Below, piece by piece: positions 1 through 9,061 of a stretch of 64,000 nucleotides of DNA. A model generated the notes under the pieces. It ran no database searches. It was not told where the DNA came from and saw nothing but the letters and a program-made list of their open reading frames with translations. The position numbers were made by a program, and so were the translations under genes. The stretch is taken from contig NZ_CP108455.1 of assembly GCF_036241575.1 (NCBI RefSeq), forward strand, positions 1,564,501-1,628,500, in the 5' to 3' direction. Numbering within the stretch: the stretch's first letter is position 1; each line of letters opens with the position of its first letter. Source of the stretch: Streptomyces sp. NBC_01267 (lineage in GTDB: Bacteria > Actinomycetota > Actinomycetes > Streptomycetales > Streptomycetaceae).

Positions 1-1764
1 GAGCTGCCCGTCGGCGCGTCCGAGGACCGGCTCGTCGGCGCCCTCGACATCGAGCGGGCGCTCGCCGAGGGCGTGAAGGCCTTCGAGCCGGGGCTGCTCG
101 CCGACGCGCACCGCGGGATCCTGTACGTGGACGAGGTCAATCTCCTCCACGACCACCTGGTCGACCTCCTGCTGGACGCCGCTGCGATGGGCGCCTCGTA
201 CGTCGAGCGCGAGGGAGTGTCCGTACGGCATGCCGCGCGGTTCCTGCTCGTCGGGACGATGAACCCCGAAGAGGGCGAACTGCGGCCTCAGTTGCTCGAC
301 CGGTTCGGGCTGACCGTGGAGGTCGCGGCCTCCCGTGAGACCGATCTGCGGGTCGAGGTGGTGCGACGGCGGCTCGCGTACGACGACGACCCGGCCGGGT
401 TCGCCGCCCGGTGGGCCGACGAGGAGGGCGCGTTGCGGGCGCGGATCACGGCCGCGCGTGCGCTGCTGCCCGAAGTACGCCTCGGAGACGGGGCGTTGCG
501 GCAGATCGCGGCCACCTGTGCGGCGTTCGAGGTCGACGGGATGCGCGCGGACATCGTGATGGCGCGGACGGCCACCGCGCTGGCCGCCTGGGCGGGCCGG
601 ACGGATGTCCTGGCCGAGGACGTACGGCAGGCCGCCCTGCTCGCGCTCCCCCACCGGCGGCGGCGCAATCCCTTCGACGCGCCGGGGCTGGACGAGGACA
701 AGCTCGACGACACGCTGGAGCAGAACAGCGGCGAGGACGGCGATCCGGACCCGGACGGCCCCGGTGGCGGCGGCCGGCCCCCGCAGGGCGACGGGCCCGG
801 CACGCCGCCGCAGCCGGAGGGCGAGTCGGGCGACACGTCCGCACCGTCCGTGCCCGAGCAGGGACAGGGACAGGGGCAGGACCGGGAGCAGGAACCGGGA
901 CGGGCGCAGTCCTCCGGTGGCGGTGAGCAGCAGCCCGTGGGCGCCGCCGAGCCGTTCCGTACGAAGATGCTGAGCGTGCCCGGACTGGGCGAGGGCGCGG
1001 CCGGGCGCCGGTCCCGGGCGCGGACCGAGCACGGCAGGACGACCGGGGCCCGGCGGCCTCAAGGGGCGCTCACCAAGCTGCACCTGGCGGCGACGGTGCA
1101 GGCCGCCGCGCCGCACCAGCGGGCCCGCGGGCGGTCCGGTCGCGGGCTGGTGCTGCGCCGGGACGATCTGCGGCAGGCCACGCGGGAGGGGCGGGAGGGG
1201 AACCTCGTGCTGTTCGTGGTGGACGCCTCCGGGTCGATGGCCGCCCGGCAGCGGATGAGCGCGGTGAAGGGCGCGGTGCTCTCGCTGCTGCTCGACGCCT
1301 ACCAGCGGCGGGACAAGGTGGGGCTGGTGACCTTCCGCGGCAAGGAGGCCGATGTCGCGCTGCCGCCCACGTCGTCCGTGGACGCGGCGGCGGCCCGCTT
1401 GGAGACGCTGCCGACCGGGGGCAGGACCCCGGTGGCCGCCGGGCTGCTCAAGGCCCATGACGTCCTGCGGGTGGAGCGGATGCGGGATCCCTCGCGCCGT
1501 CCGCTGCTGGTGGTCGTCACGGACGGGCGCGCCACCGGCGGACCCGAGCCGGTGGCGCTGGCCGCCCGTGCCGCACGGCTGCACGAGGCGACGGGTATCG
1601 CGTCCGTCGTCGTGGACTGCGAGTCGGGTCCGGTACGGCTGGGGCTCGCCGGGGATCTCGCACGTCATCTCGGCGGCAGCGCCGTGACGTTGGACGAGTT
1701 GCGGGCCGAGAGCATCGCCGGGCTCGTGAAGGACGTACAGACCAGTTCGAGGAGGGCCGCGTAA
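1..1764 (+). CDS. ChlI/ChlD-type chelatase subunit (putative cobaltochelatase), 5'-truncated
   Basis: The reading frame is open from base 1, so the N-terminus and the P-loop lie upstream of the window. The visible 587 residues begin inside an AAA+ domain: Walker [11 protein letters not shown] at fragment residues 40-49, then the [16 protein letters not shown] sensor region. A Pro/Gly/Gln/Glu-rich acidic linker follows (about residues 230-330), and then a von Willebrand A domain with the MIDAS motif DASGS at about residues 408-412. This is the fused BchI-BchD architecture, which works with a CobN/ChlH-type subunit to insert a metal using ATP. Its position directly before cobO (TAATG overlap at 1762-1766) points to cobalt insertion in B12 synthesis rather than magnesium chelation. 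The large subunit is presumably upstream. Confidence 0.9.
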   Translation, partial: ELPVGASEDRLVGALDIERALAEGVKAFEPGLLADAHRGILYVDEVNLLHDHLVDLLLDAAAMGASYVEREGVSVRHAARFLLVGTMNPEEGELRPQLLDRFGLTVEVAASRETDLRVEVVRRRLAYDDDPAGFAARWADEEGALRARITAARALLPEVRLGDGALRQIAATCAAFEVDGMRADIVMARTATALAAWAGRTDVLAEDVRQAALLALPHRRRRNPFDAPGLDEDKLDDTLEQNSGEDGDPDPDGPGGGGRPPQGDGPGTPPQPEGESGDTSAPSVPEQGQGQGQDREQEPGRAQSSGGGEQQPVGAAEPFRTKMLSVPGLGEGAAGRRSRARTEHGRTTGARRPQGALTKLHLAATVQAAAPHQRARGRSGRGLVLRRDDLRQATREGREGNLVLFVVDASGSMAARQRMSAVKGAVLSLLLDAYQRRDKVGLVTFRGKEADVALPPTSSVDAAAARLETLPTGGRTPVAAGLLKAHDVLRVERMRDPSRRPLLVVVTDGRATGGPEPVALAARAARLHEATGIASVVVDCESGPVRLGLAGDLARHLGGSAVTLDELRAESIAGLVKDVQTSSRRAA

Positions 1765-2360
1765 TGCCGCAGGGACAGCCGACCACGGTGCCCGACGACG
1801 GGCTCACCACCCGGCAGCGGCGCAACCGGCCGCTGACCGTGGTGCACACGGGTGTGGGCAAGGGGAAGTCGACCGCGGCCTTCGGGCTCGCGCTGCGCGG
1901 CTGGAATCAGGGCTGGCCGATCGGGGTCTTCCAGTTCGTGAAGTCGGCGAAGTGGAAGGTCGGCGAGGAGCGCGCGCTGCGGGTGCTCGGTGCCAGCGGC
2001 GAGGGCGGGACGGTCGCCTGGCACAAGATGGGCGAGGGCTGGTCCTGGGTCCAGCGGTCCATCGAGGACAGCGAGGAAGCGGCCCGGGAGGGCTGGGAGC
2101 AGGTCAAGCGCGATCTGGCCGCGGAGACGTACCAGCTGTACGTGCTGGACGAGTTCGCGTACCCCATGCACTGGGGCTGGGTGGACACCGACGAGGTGGT
2201 CTCCGTGCTGCGTGACCGGCCGGGGACCCAGCACGTCGTGATCACCGGGCGCAACGCCCCCGAAGCACTGGTCGGGTTCGCCGATCTGGTCACCGACATG
2301 TCCAAGGTCAAGCATCCGATGGACGCGGGGCAGAAGGGCCAGCGGGGCATCGAGTGGTAG
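1764..2360 (+). CDS. cobO: Cob(I)yrinic acid a,c-diamide adenosyltransferase
   Basis: 198 residues, the usual size for CobO/BtuR. The P-loop GVGKGKST is at residues 30-37, followed by LALRGWNQGW and the conserved segments VLDEFAYPM and ITGRNAPEAL. The enzyme transfers the 5'-deoxyadenosyl group of ATP to the reduced corrinoid cobalt in the cytosol. The ATG overlaps the stop of the chelatase gene by one base and the end of the gene overlaps cobB by 7 bp, so it is translationally coupled within the cob operon. Confidence 0.95.
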   Translation: MPQGQPTTVPDDGLTTRQRRNRPLTVVHTGVGKGKSTAAFGLALRGWNQGWPIGVFQFVKSAKWKVGEERALRVLGASGEGGTVAWHKMGEGWSWVQRSIEDSEEAAREGWEQVKRDLAAETYQLYVLDEFAYPMHWGWVDTDEVVSVLRDRPGTQHVVITGRNAPEALVGFADLVTDMSKVKHPMDAGQKGQRGIEW

Positions 2361-3721
2361 CAAGAATCGTCATCGCGGCGCCCGCTTCGGGCAGCGGCAA
2401 GACCACGGTCGCCACGGGGCTGATGGCCGCGTTCGCGGAGCGTGGGCTCGTGGTGTCGCCGCACAAGGCCGGGCCGGACTACATCGACCCGGGGTACCAC
2501 GCGCTCGCCACCGGGCGTCCGGGCCGCAATCTCGACGCGTACCTCTGCGGTACGGAGCTGATCGCGCCGCTCTTCGCGCACGGCGCGGCGGGCGCCGATC
2601 TCGCCGTGGTCGAAGGCGTGATGGGGCTGTACGACGGCGCCGCCGGGCAGGGTGAACTGGCGTCGACGGCCCAGGTCGCGAAGGTGCTGCGGGCACCGGT
2701 GGTGCTGGTCGTGGACGCGTCGTCGCAGTCGCGGTCGGTGGCCGCGCTGGTGCACGGCTTCGCCTCCTGGGACCCGGAGGTGCGCATCGGCGGGGTGATT
2801 CTCAACAAGGTGGGCTCGGCGCGGCACGAGGCGATGCTGCGGGAGGCGCTGGACGAGTCGGGGGTACCGGTGCTCGGTGCCCTGCGGCGCGCCGGGCAGG
2901 TGGAGACGCCGTCCCGCCACCTGGGGCTGGTCCCGGTCGCGGAGCGGCGGCCCGACGCGGTGGCCGCGGTCGCCGCGCTGGCCGCGCAGGTGCGTGCGGG
3001 GTGCGACCTGGAGGCGCTGCTGGCGCTGGCGCGCAGTGCGCCGTCGCCGGTCGCGGACGCGTGGGACCCGGCGGGCGCCCTCGGGGAGCCGCGGGCGTCG
3101 GCCGGGCCCGTGGGCCGGGGCCGCCCGGTGGTCGCCGTCGCCGGTGGGTCCGCCTTCACGTTCTCGTACGCCGAGCACGCGGAGCTCCTCACCGCGGCGG
3201 GCGCGGAGGTCGTCCCCTTCGACCCGCTGCACGACGAGCGGCTCCCGGAGGGCACCCGCGGGCTGGTCATCGGCGGGGGCTTCCCCGAGGTGTACGCCCC
3301 CGAGCTGTCCGCCAACGAGCCGCTCCGCAGGGCCGTGTCCGAGCTGGCGCGCTCCGGCGCGCCCGTGGCCGCCGAGTGCGCCGGGCTGCTGTACCTCGCG
3401 CGCTCTCTGGACGGACGGCCGATGTGCGGGGTGCTGGACGCGGAGGCGCGTATGTCGGAGAAGCTCACGCTCGGCTACCGCGACGCGGTGGCCGTCTCGG
3501 ACAGTTCGCTCGCGCGGGCCGGGACCCGGCTGCGCGGCCACGAGTTCCACCGCACGGTGCTGGAGCCGGGCGCCGGTGCTTCGCCCGCCTGGGGTGTGCA
3601 CCAGCCGGAGCGCCGCGTCGAGGGGTTCGTACAGCGGGGTGTGCACGCGAGCTATCTGCACACGCACTGGGCGGCGCAGCCCACCATCGCCCGGAGATTC
3701 ACGGAGAGGTGCACGGAATGA
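2354..3721 (+). CDS. cobB: Cobyrinic acid a,c-diamide synthase
   Basis: 455 residues from a GTG start. The N-terminal P-loop domain has APASGSGKTTVATGL (residues 9-23). The C-terminal half is a class I glutamine amidotransferase-like domain with the nucleophile in AECAGLLYL (Cys at about residue 342) and a late HxxxxHWA-type segment (SYLHTHWAAQP). It uses ATP and glutamine to amidate the a and c side chains of (hydrogeno)byrinic/cobyrinic acid. It overlaps cobO by 7 bp and cobI by 4 bp (ATGA). CobA/CbiA naming depends on the exact substrate, which sequence alone cannot settle. Confidence 0.93.
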   Translation: MVARIVIAAPASGSGKTTVATGLMAAFAERGLVVSPHKAGPDYIDPGYHALATGRPGRNLDAYLCGTELIAPLFAHGAAGADLAVVEGVMGLYDGAAGQGELASTAQVAKVLRAPVVLVVDASSQSRSVAALVHGFASWDPEVRIGGVILNKVGSARHEAMLREALDESGVPVLGALRRAGQVETPSRHLGLVPVAERRPDAVAAVAALAAQVRAGCDLEALLALARSAPSPVADAWDPAGALGEPRASAGPVGRGRPVVAVAGGSAFTFSYAEHAELLTAAGAEVVPFDPLHDERLPEGTRGLVIGGGFPEVYAPELSANEPLRRAVSELARSGAPVAAECAGLLYLARSLDGRPMCGVLDAEARMSEKLTLGYRDAVAVSDSSLARAGTRLRGHEFHRTVLEPGAGASPAWGVHQPERRVEGFVQRGVHASYLHTHWAAQPTIARRFTERCTE

Positions 3722-4443
3722 GCAAGCTGATCGGGGTCGGGGTCGGACCCGGCGATCCGGAACTGGTGACCGTCAAGGGAGTCCGCGCCCTGCGGGAGGC
3801 CGATGTCGTCGTCGTTCCGGTGATGGACACGGGTGAGCGGGGCCGCGCCGAGGCCACCGTGCTGCACTACGTCGGCGCGGACAAGGTCGTACGGGTCGTG
3901 TTCGCGCTCAACGAGCGCACCGACCGGGGGCGCCGCGAGGCCGCCTGGGACGCCGCGGGGCAGCGGGTCGCCGAGCTGCTCGCCGCGCACGGGACGGTCG
4001 CCTTCGCGACGATCGGCGACCCCAATGTGTACTCGACGTTCACCTACCTCGCGCAGACCGTCGCCGTGCCGGGGCTGGTCGTCGAGACGGTGCCCGGGAT
4101 CACCGCCATGCAGGATCTGGCCGCGCGCAGCGGGGCCGTCCTCACCGAGGGCACGGAGCCGCTGACGCTGGTCCCGGTGACCGCCGGGGCCGCTGTGCTC
4201 AAGGAGGCGCTGGAGGGACCGGGGACGGTCGTGGCGTACAAGTTCGGGCGGCTGGCCGCCGAGGTGGCGACCGCGCTGCGGGAGTCCGGACGGACCGAGG
4301 ACGCGGTGTGGGGTTCGGCGCTCGGGCTGCCCGGGGAATCGATCCGGCCCGCGAGCGAACTCGGCGCCGGGGACGCCCTGCCGTACCTCTCCACCCTCAT
4401 CGCGCCCGCCCGGCGTGACGGTGTGCGGGGCGGCAAGCTGTGA
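3718..4443 (+). CDS. cobI: Precorrin-2 C20-methyltransferase
   Basis: 241 residues. The start at 3718 is fixed by an ATGA overlap with the cobB stop. The N-terminal GVGVGPGDPELVTVKGVRAL is the tetrapyrrole methylase signature, and later segments (TIGDPNVYSTFTYL, VETVPGITAMQDLAARSG) match the CobI/CbiL subfamily. It methylates C20 of precorrin-2 (or the cobalt form) with SAM. It is the last gene of the first rightward block; its stop lies only 14 bp from the end of the convergent ZIP transporter gene. Confidence 0.92.
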   Translation: MSKLIGVGVGPGDPELVTVKGVRALREADVVVVPVMDTGERGRAEATVLHYVGADKVVRVVFALNERTDRGRREAAWDAAGQRVAELLAAHGTVAFATIGDPNVYSTFTYLAQTVAVPGLVVETVPGITAMQDLAARSGAVLTEGTEPLTLVPVTAGAAVLKEALEGPGTVVAYKFGRLAAEVATALRESGRTEDAVWGSALGLPGESIRPASELGAGDALPYLSTLIAPARRDGVRGGKL

Positions 4444-4457
4444 CACCCCGTCCGGGC

Positions 4458-5180
4458 TCAGCCGGCGACGCCCACCACCAGCCAGATGAAGGCCACTCCC
4501 GCGACGGTGAACAGCAGCGTGGAGCGGGCCGGGTGGTCGTGGTGCGCCTCGGGGAGGATCTCGGCGGCGGCGAGATAGAGCAGTACGCCGCCGAAGAAGC
4601 CGAGATAGCAGCCGAGCGGTTGCTCCGGAAGGGTGAACAGCAGGGTGGAGGCGGCGCCCACGACGGGGGCCAGCGCGTCCGCGACGAGCATGGCGACCGC
4701 CTTGCGGCGCGCGTTCCCGTACAGGCTCGTCAGGGTGTACGTGTTGAAGCCGTCGGCGAAGTCGTGGGTGACCACGGCGATCGCCACGGCCGCGCCCATG
4801 CCGTCGCCCACCTGGAAGGCCGCGCCGATGGCGACGCCGTCCATCAGGCTGTGCCCGACCATCGCCGACGCGGCCGTGAGTCCCACCTGGGGCACCCGCT
4901 CCTCGCCCGCCCCGTGCGCGGCCTGGCGCACCGCGAGCAGCCGCTCCACCAGGTGGGCGACGAGGAACCCCGCGACGAACAGCAGCAGCGCCGCGGGCAC
5001 CCCGAAGATCTCCCCGCCCGCCGCGTGCAGCGCCTCGGGCAGCAGGTCGAGCCCGACCACGCCGAGCATCAGCCCACCGGCCAGGCCCAGCACGAGATGG
5101 CGCCGGTCGGTGACGCGCTGCGCGGTCCAGCCGCCGACCAGCGTCATCAGGAACGCTCCGAACGCAACGAAGACCGCCAT
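4458..5180 (-). CDS. ZIP-family divalent metal transporter
   Basis: 240 residues with about eight hydrophobic segments. Transmembrane helix 4 carries HSLMDGVAIG and helix 5 VTHDFADGFNTY, the paired His/Asp metal-site motifs of ZIP/GufA-type permeases. Predicted to import zinc or another divalent cation across the cytoplasmic membrane. It is antisense to the cob genes and sits exactly between cobI and cobM, so cobM cannot simply be co-transcribed with cobI without producing antisense RNA to this gene. The ATG at 5180 lies inside an 8-8-8 inverted repeat (5177-5200). The context suggests cobalt or nickel as possible substrates, but that is inference; most ZIP proteins move zinc, iron or manganese. 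Confidence 0.85.
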   Translation of the reverse strand: MAVFVAFGAFLMTLVGGWTAQRVTDRRHLVLGLAGGLMLGVVGLDLLPEALHAAGGEIFGVPAALLLFVAGFLVAHLVERLLAVRQAAHGAGEERVPQVGLTAASAMVGHSLMDGVAIGAAFQVGDGMGAAVAIAVVTHDFADGFNTYTLTSLYGNARRKAVAMLVADALAPVVGAASTLLFTLPEQPLGCYLGFFGGVLLYLAAAEILPEAHHDHPARSTLLFTVAGVAFIWLVVGVAG

Positions 5181-5200
5181 GGGCCCTTGCTAGCCCATGG
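5177..5200. promoter_or_regulatory. Inverted repeat at the ZIP/cobM divergent start
   Basis: CCATGGGC, eight bases, then GCCCATGG: perfect 8-bp arms that contain the ATG of the ZIP gene and lie about 60 bp before cobM. It could be an operator controlling both directions, or a chance GC palindrome. It does not resemble the Zur box consensus I know. Confidence 0.35.
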
Positions 5201-5262
5201 CACCCCCATCCCGCGCGGCAACGCGTGATCCCGTGACCCCGTATCCGAGAGGACCCCATCCC

Positions 5263-6081
5263 ATGGCCCCTGCCACCCCCGGCAAGGTGACCTTCGTCGG
5301 CGCCGGACCCGGCGCCGCCGATCTGCTGACCTTCCGTGCCGCTCGGGCCATCGCCGACGCCGACGTGGTGATCTGGGCGGCGAGCCTGGTGCAGGCCGAG
5401 GTCCTGGAACACGCCCGCGCGGGCGCGGAGATCCTGGACTCGGCGACGATGTCGCTGGAGGACGTCGTCGCGGTGTACGAGCGGGCGGTGCGGGACGGTC
5501 TGAAGGTCGCCCGTATCCACTCCGGCGACCCGGCCCTGTGGGGCGGCACCCAGGAGCAGCTCGACCGGTGCACGGCCCTGGGGCTCGACGTCGAGATCGT
5601 GCCCGGGGTCTCCGCCTTCTCCGCCGTCGCCGCGCTGGTACAGCGCGAGCTGACGATCCCGGAGGTCGCGCAGTCGGTGATCCTCACCCGGCTGGGCGGC
5701 GGCAAGACGCCGATGCCCGCGGGCGAGGAGGTGCGGGAGTTCGCCCGGCACGGCACGACGATGGCCGTCTTCCTGTCCGCGGCGCGTTCCGGGCAGCTGA
5801 CCGCCGAGCTGCTGGAGGGCGGGTATCCGACGTCGACGCCGGTCGTCATCGCCTACCAGGCGACGTGGCCGGAGGAGCTGGTGCTGCGCTGCACCATCGA
5901 GACGCTGGAGGCCACGGTCAAGGAGCACAAGCTCTGGAAGCACACGCTGTTCCTGGTGGGCCCGGCCCTCTCCGCGTCGGGCACCCGCTCGCACCTCTAC
6001 CACCCGGGGCACTTCCACGGCTTCCGCAAGGCCGATCCGGCGGCGCGCAGGTCTCTCCGCGCGCAGGGTGCCACGCCGTGA
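5263..6081 (+). CDS. cobM: Precorrin-4 C11-methyltransferase
   Basis: 272 residues from the ATG at 5263, chosen because GAGAGGA (5246-5252) lies at good spacing; an in-frame ATG at 5197 would add 22 unconserved residues. KVTFVGAGPGAADLLTFRAA is the methylase N-terminus, and HSGDPALWGGTQEQ and EIVPGVSAFSAVAA are CobM/CbiF signatures. It methylates C11 of precorrin-4 before ring contraction completes. It begins the second rightward cob block and overlaps cobL by 4 bp. Confidence 0.93.
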   Translation: MAPATPGKVTFVGAGPGAADLLTFRAARAIADADVVIWAASLVQAEVLEHARAGAEILDSATMSLEDVVAVYERAVRDGLKVARIHSGDPALWGGTQEQLDRCTALGLDVEIVPGVSAFSAVAALVQRELTIPEVAQSVILTRLGGGKTPMPAGEEVREFARHGTTMAVFLSAARSGQLTAELLEGGYPTSTPVVIAYQATWPEELVLRCTIETLEATVKEHKLWKHTLFLVGPALSASGTRSHLYHPGHFHGFRKADPAARRSLRAQGATP

Positions 6082-7337
6082 TCACCGTGATCGGTACGGG
6101 CACCGGCGCACCCCCGGGCCCCGGCACCGGGGAGGCGCTGGCCGGTGCCACGCTCGTCGTCGGCGCCCGGCGCCATCTGGCCGCGGCCGGGCTGCCGCCC
6201 GGGGTGGAGTCGGTGGTGCTGGGGCCGCTCGCGCCCGCGCTGGACCAGGTGGCGGAGCACCGTACGGATCCCGCGGCCCGGGTGGTGGTGCTGGCCTCCG
6301 GCGACCCCGGTTTCTTCGGGATCGTGCGGGTGCTGGCGGAGCGCTTCGGGTCGAAATGTCTTGATGTGCGCCCTGGCGCCCCGTCCGTCGCGGTCGCCTT
6401 CGCGCGGATCGGGCTGCCCTGGGACGACGCGGTGGTGGTCAGCGCGCACGGCCGTGAGCTGCGGACCGCGGTGAACGTGTGTCTGGCGCACCCGAAGACG
6501 GCCGTGCTGACCGGTCCGGGGGCCGGGCCCGCCGAGATCGGGGCCGCGCTGGCCCGGACCGGCGTCCCGCGCACGCTCGTGGTGGCCTCCGCGCTCGGTG
6601 ACCCGGCTGCCGAGTCCGTCGCGTGGCTGTCGCCCGAGGAGGCCGCCGCCAGGGACTGGCCGGACGCGGTGAGCGTGGTGCTCTGCGTGGACCGGGCACG
6701 GGCGCTCCCGCCCCGGCAGCTGACGGTGTCCGGTGGCCGGGCGGCGCCCGCCCGCTGGGCCCTGGACGAGGGCGACTTCGTGCACCGCGACTCGATGATC
6801 ACCAAGTTCGAGGTGCGGGCGCTGGCGCTGGCCAGGCTGGGTCCGCGCCCGGGTGATCTGGTGTGGGACATCGGGGCCGGGTCGGGGTCGGTGGCCGTGG
6901 AGTGCGCGCGGCTGGGATCCGCGGTGGTCGCCGTCGAGAAGACCCTCGACGGGATCGAGCGCATCCGGGCCAACGCGGCCCTGCACCAGGTGGACGTGCG
7001 GGCGGTGCACGGGGTCGCGCCGACGGTGCTGTCCCGACTCCCGGACCCCGACAGTGTGTTCATCGGCGGCGGGGGCCGTGATCTGCCCGCGGTCGTGACG
7101 GCGTGCGCCCGGCGTGCGCGCCGCACCGTGGTGGTGGCGCTGGCCGCGCTGGACCGGGTGCCCGCCGTGCGGGAGGCACTGACCGCCGCCGGGTACGCGC
7201 CCGACGGCGTACTCCTGCACTCCTCGCGGCTGGCGCCGCTGCCCGGCGACGTGACCCGCCTGGCGTCCACCAACCCCGTCTTCCTGCTGTGGGGCGACCG
7301 TCCCGCGGAATCGGCGACCGAAGGAGCAACTCAGTGA
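6078..7337 (+). CDS. cobL: Precorrin-6Y C5,15-methyltransferase (decarboxylating), CbiE-CbiT fusion
   Basis: 419 residues, GTG start in a GTGA overlap with cobM. The N-terminal half is a tetrapyrrole methylase (CbiE-like; VLASGDPGFFGIVRVLAERF). The C-terminal half is a Rossmann methyltransferase (CbiT-like) with SAM motif DIGAGSGSVAVE at about residues 264-275. It methylates C5 and C15 and decarboxylates the acetate side chain on ring C. Length and domain order match aerobic-pathway CobL. It overlaps the next gene by 4 bp. Confidence 0.93.
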   Translation: MITVIGTGTGAPPGPGTGEALAGATLVVGARRHLAAAGLPPGVESVVLGPLAPALDQVAEHRTDPAARVVVLASGDPGFFGIVRVLAERFGSKCLDVRPGAPSVAVAFARIGLPWDDAVVVSAHGRELRTAVNVCLAHPKTAVLTGPGAGPAEIGAALARTGVPRTLVVASALGDPAAESVAWLSPEEAAARDWPDAVSVVLCVDRARALPPRQLTVSGGRAAPARWALDEGDFVHRDSMITKFEVRALALARLGPRPGDLVWDIGAGSGSVAVECARLGSAVVAVEKTLDGIERIRANAALHQVDVRAVHGVAPTVLSRLPDPDSVFIGGGGRDLPAVVTACARRARRTVVVALAALDRVPAVREALTAAGYAPDGVLLHSSRLAPLPGDVTRLASTNPVFLLWGDRPAESATEGATQ

Positions 7338-9061
7338 TCGGCCTCATCTCGGCCACGGCGGCGGGCGCTGTCGCGCGTGACCGGCTGGCCTCGGCCTGGC
7401 CCGGCCGCACCCGGGTCTACCAGGGACCGGTGCGGGAGGCCGTGCGGCGCGCCTTCGGCGAGTGCGAGCAGCTGGTGTGCTTCCTCGCCACGGGCGCTGT
7501 CGTCCGTCTGGTGGCCCCGCTGCTCGCGGACAAGACCACCGACCCCGGGGTGGTCTGCGTCGACGAGGGCTCGCGGTTCGCGGTGTCCCTGCTGGGCGGG
7601 CACGAGGGCGGTGCGAACGCGCTGGCGGCCGAGGTCGCCGATGTGCTGGGCGCCGCCCCGGTGGTGACGACGGCGACGGACGCCACGGACGTACCCGGGC
7701 TGGACACGCTGGGCCTCCCGGTGGAGGGCGCGGTGGCCGCGGTGACGCGCGCCGTGCTGGACGGTTCGCCGGTGTCGCTGCGGGCGGACGCGGTGTGGCC
7801 GCTGCCCGCGCTGCCGTCGAACGTGTCGGCCGCGACCGTGTCGGCTGCGACGACCGACGGCCCGGACGCTGCCTCGCTCCTGGTCACCGACCGGACGGTC
7901 GAACTCGGCCCGGCCGACGCGGTGTTGCGGCCCGCCTCGCTCGTGGTGGGCGTCGGTGCGTCCAGGGGCGCGTCCGTCGGCGAGGTGCTCGGGCTGATCG
8001 AGGACACCCTGCGGGAGGCCGGTCTGTCGCCGCTCAGCGTCGCCGAGCTGGCGACCGTGGACGCCAAGGCCGACGAGCCCGGGATCCTCGGCGCGGCCGA
8101 GCGGCTGGGTGTGCCGCTCCGTACCCACCCCGCGGACGTGCTCGCCGGGATCGAGGTGCCCAACCCGTCGGGCGCGCCGCTGGCCGCCGTCGGGACGCCG
8201 TCGGTCGCCGAGGCCGCCGCGCTCGCCGGTGGGGGCGAACTGCTCGTACCGAAGCGGAAGTCGGCGCCCGGGGGCCGGGCCGCGATGGCCACCTGCGCGG
8301 TGGCGCGCAGGGCGCCGCGCGGGCGGCTCGCCGTCGTCGGGCTCGGTCCCGGCGCCCGTGACCTGCTGACGCCACGCGCCCGCGACGAGCTGCGGCGGGC
8401 CTCGGTGCTGGTCGGGCTCGACCAGTACGTCGACCAGATCCGCGATCTGCTCAGGCCGGGCACCAGGGTCCTGGAGTCCGGGCTGGGCGCCGAGGAGGAG
8501 CGGGCCCGCACGGCCGTCGCCGAGGCGCGCTCCGGGCATGCCGTCGCGCTGATCGGCAGCGGCGACGCGGGGGTGTACGCGATGGCCTCGCCCGCGCTGG
8601 CCGAGGCGAGCGACGACATCGACGTGGTCGGGGTGCCGGGGGTCACGGCGGCGCTCGCCGCCGCCGCGATCCTGGGCGCGCCGCTCGGGCACGACCACGT
8701 CTCGATCAGCCTCTCGGACCTGCACACGCCGTGGGAGGTCATCGAGCGGCGGGTGCGGGCGGCGGCCGAGGCCGACCTCGTCGTCACCTTCTACAACCCG
8801 CGCAGCAGGGGCCGCGACTGGCAGCTCCCGAAGGCTCTGGCGGTGCTCGCCGGGCACCGCGCGCCGACGACGCCGGTGGGTGTCGTACGGAACGCCTCGC
8901 GCCCCGACGGGAGCAGCAGGCTGACGACGCTGGCCGAACTGGACCCGGCGACCGTCGACATGATGACGGTCGTGGTCGTCGGCAACACCGCGGCGCGCGA
9001 GATCGCGGGCCGCATGGTGACCCCGCGGGGTTACCGCTGGCAGACGGAGGCAGCACGGTGA
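7334..9061 (+). CDS. cobJ: CbiG (cobalt-precorrin-5A hydrolase) fused to CobJ (precorrin-3B C17-methyltransferase)
   Basis: 575 residues from a GTG in a GTGA overlap with cobL. Residues 1 to about 310 are CbiG: GLISATAAGAVARDRLA, then FLATGAVVRLVAPLLADK and LLGGHEGGANALA, with the C-terminal CbiG subdomain ending near LVPKRKSAPGGRAAMATCAV. Residues about 333-575 are CobJ: LAVVGLGPGARDLLTPRARD, GSGDAGVYAMASP, VPGVTAALAAAAILGAPLGH. CbiG opens the C20 delta-lactone to release the two-carbon unit; CobJ methylates C17 and contracts the ring. CbiG is normally a marker of the early-cobalt (anaerobic) route, so its fusion here is informative about pathway type. Confidence 0.92.
   Translation: MIGLISATAAGAVARDRLASAWPGRTRVYQGPVREAVRRAFGECEQLVCFLATGAVVRLVAPLLADKTTDPGVVCVDEGSRFAVSLLGGHEGGANALAAEVADVLGAAPVVTTATDATDVPGLDTLGLPVEGAVAAVTRAVLDGSPVSLRADAVWPLPALPSNVSAATVSAATTDGPDAASLLVTDRTVELGPADAVLRPASLVVGVGASRGASVGEVLGLIEDTLREAGLSPLSVAELATVDAKADEPGILGAAERLGVPLRTHPADVLAGIEVPNPSGAPLAAVGTPSVAEAAALAGGGELLVPKRKSAPGGRAAMATCAVARRAPRGRLAVVGLGPGARDLLTPRARDELRRASVLVGLDQYVDQIRDLLRPGTRVLESGLGAEEERARTAVAEARSGHAVALIGSGDAGVYAMASPALAEASDDIDVVGVPGVTAALAAAAILGAPLGHDHVSISLSDLHTPWEVIERRVRAAAEADLVVTFYNPRSRGRDWQLPKALAVLAGHRAPTTPVGVVRNASRPDGSSRLTTLAELDPATVDMMTVVVVGNTAAREIAGRMVTPRGYRWQTEAAR

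Noticed and set aside
1907..3667. 586-codon minus-strand frame opposite cobO and cobB
   Set aside because: Shadow frame with Arg/His-rich product and no homologous motif.
5181..5262. Cobalamin riboswitch before cobM
   Set aside because: The gap is only 82 bp, and no B12-box-like sequence was found; far too short for the full aptamer.
3652..6018. 788-codon open frame on the minus strand across cobI, ZIP and cobM
   Set aside because: It is antisense to well-supported genes; its product is low-complexity and the length is explained by high GC, which makes stop codons rare.
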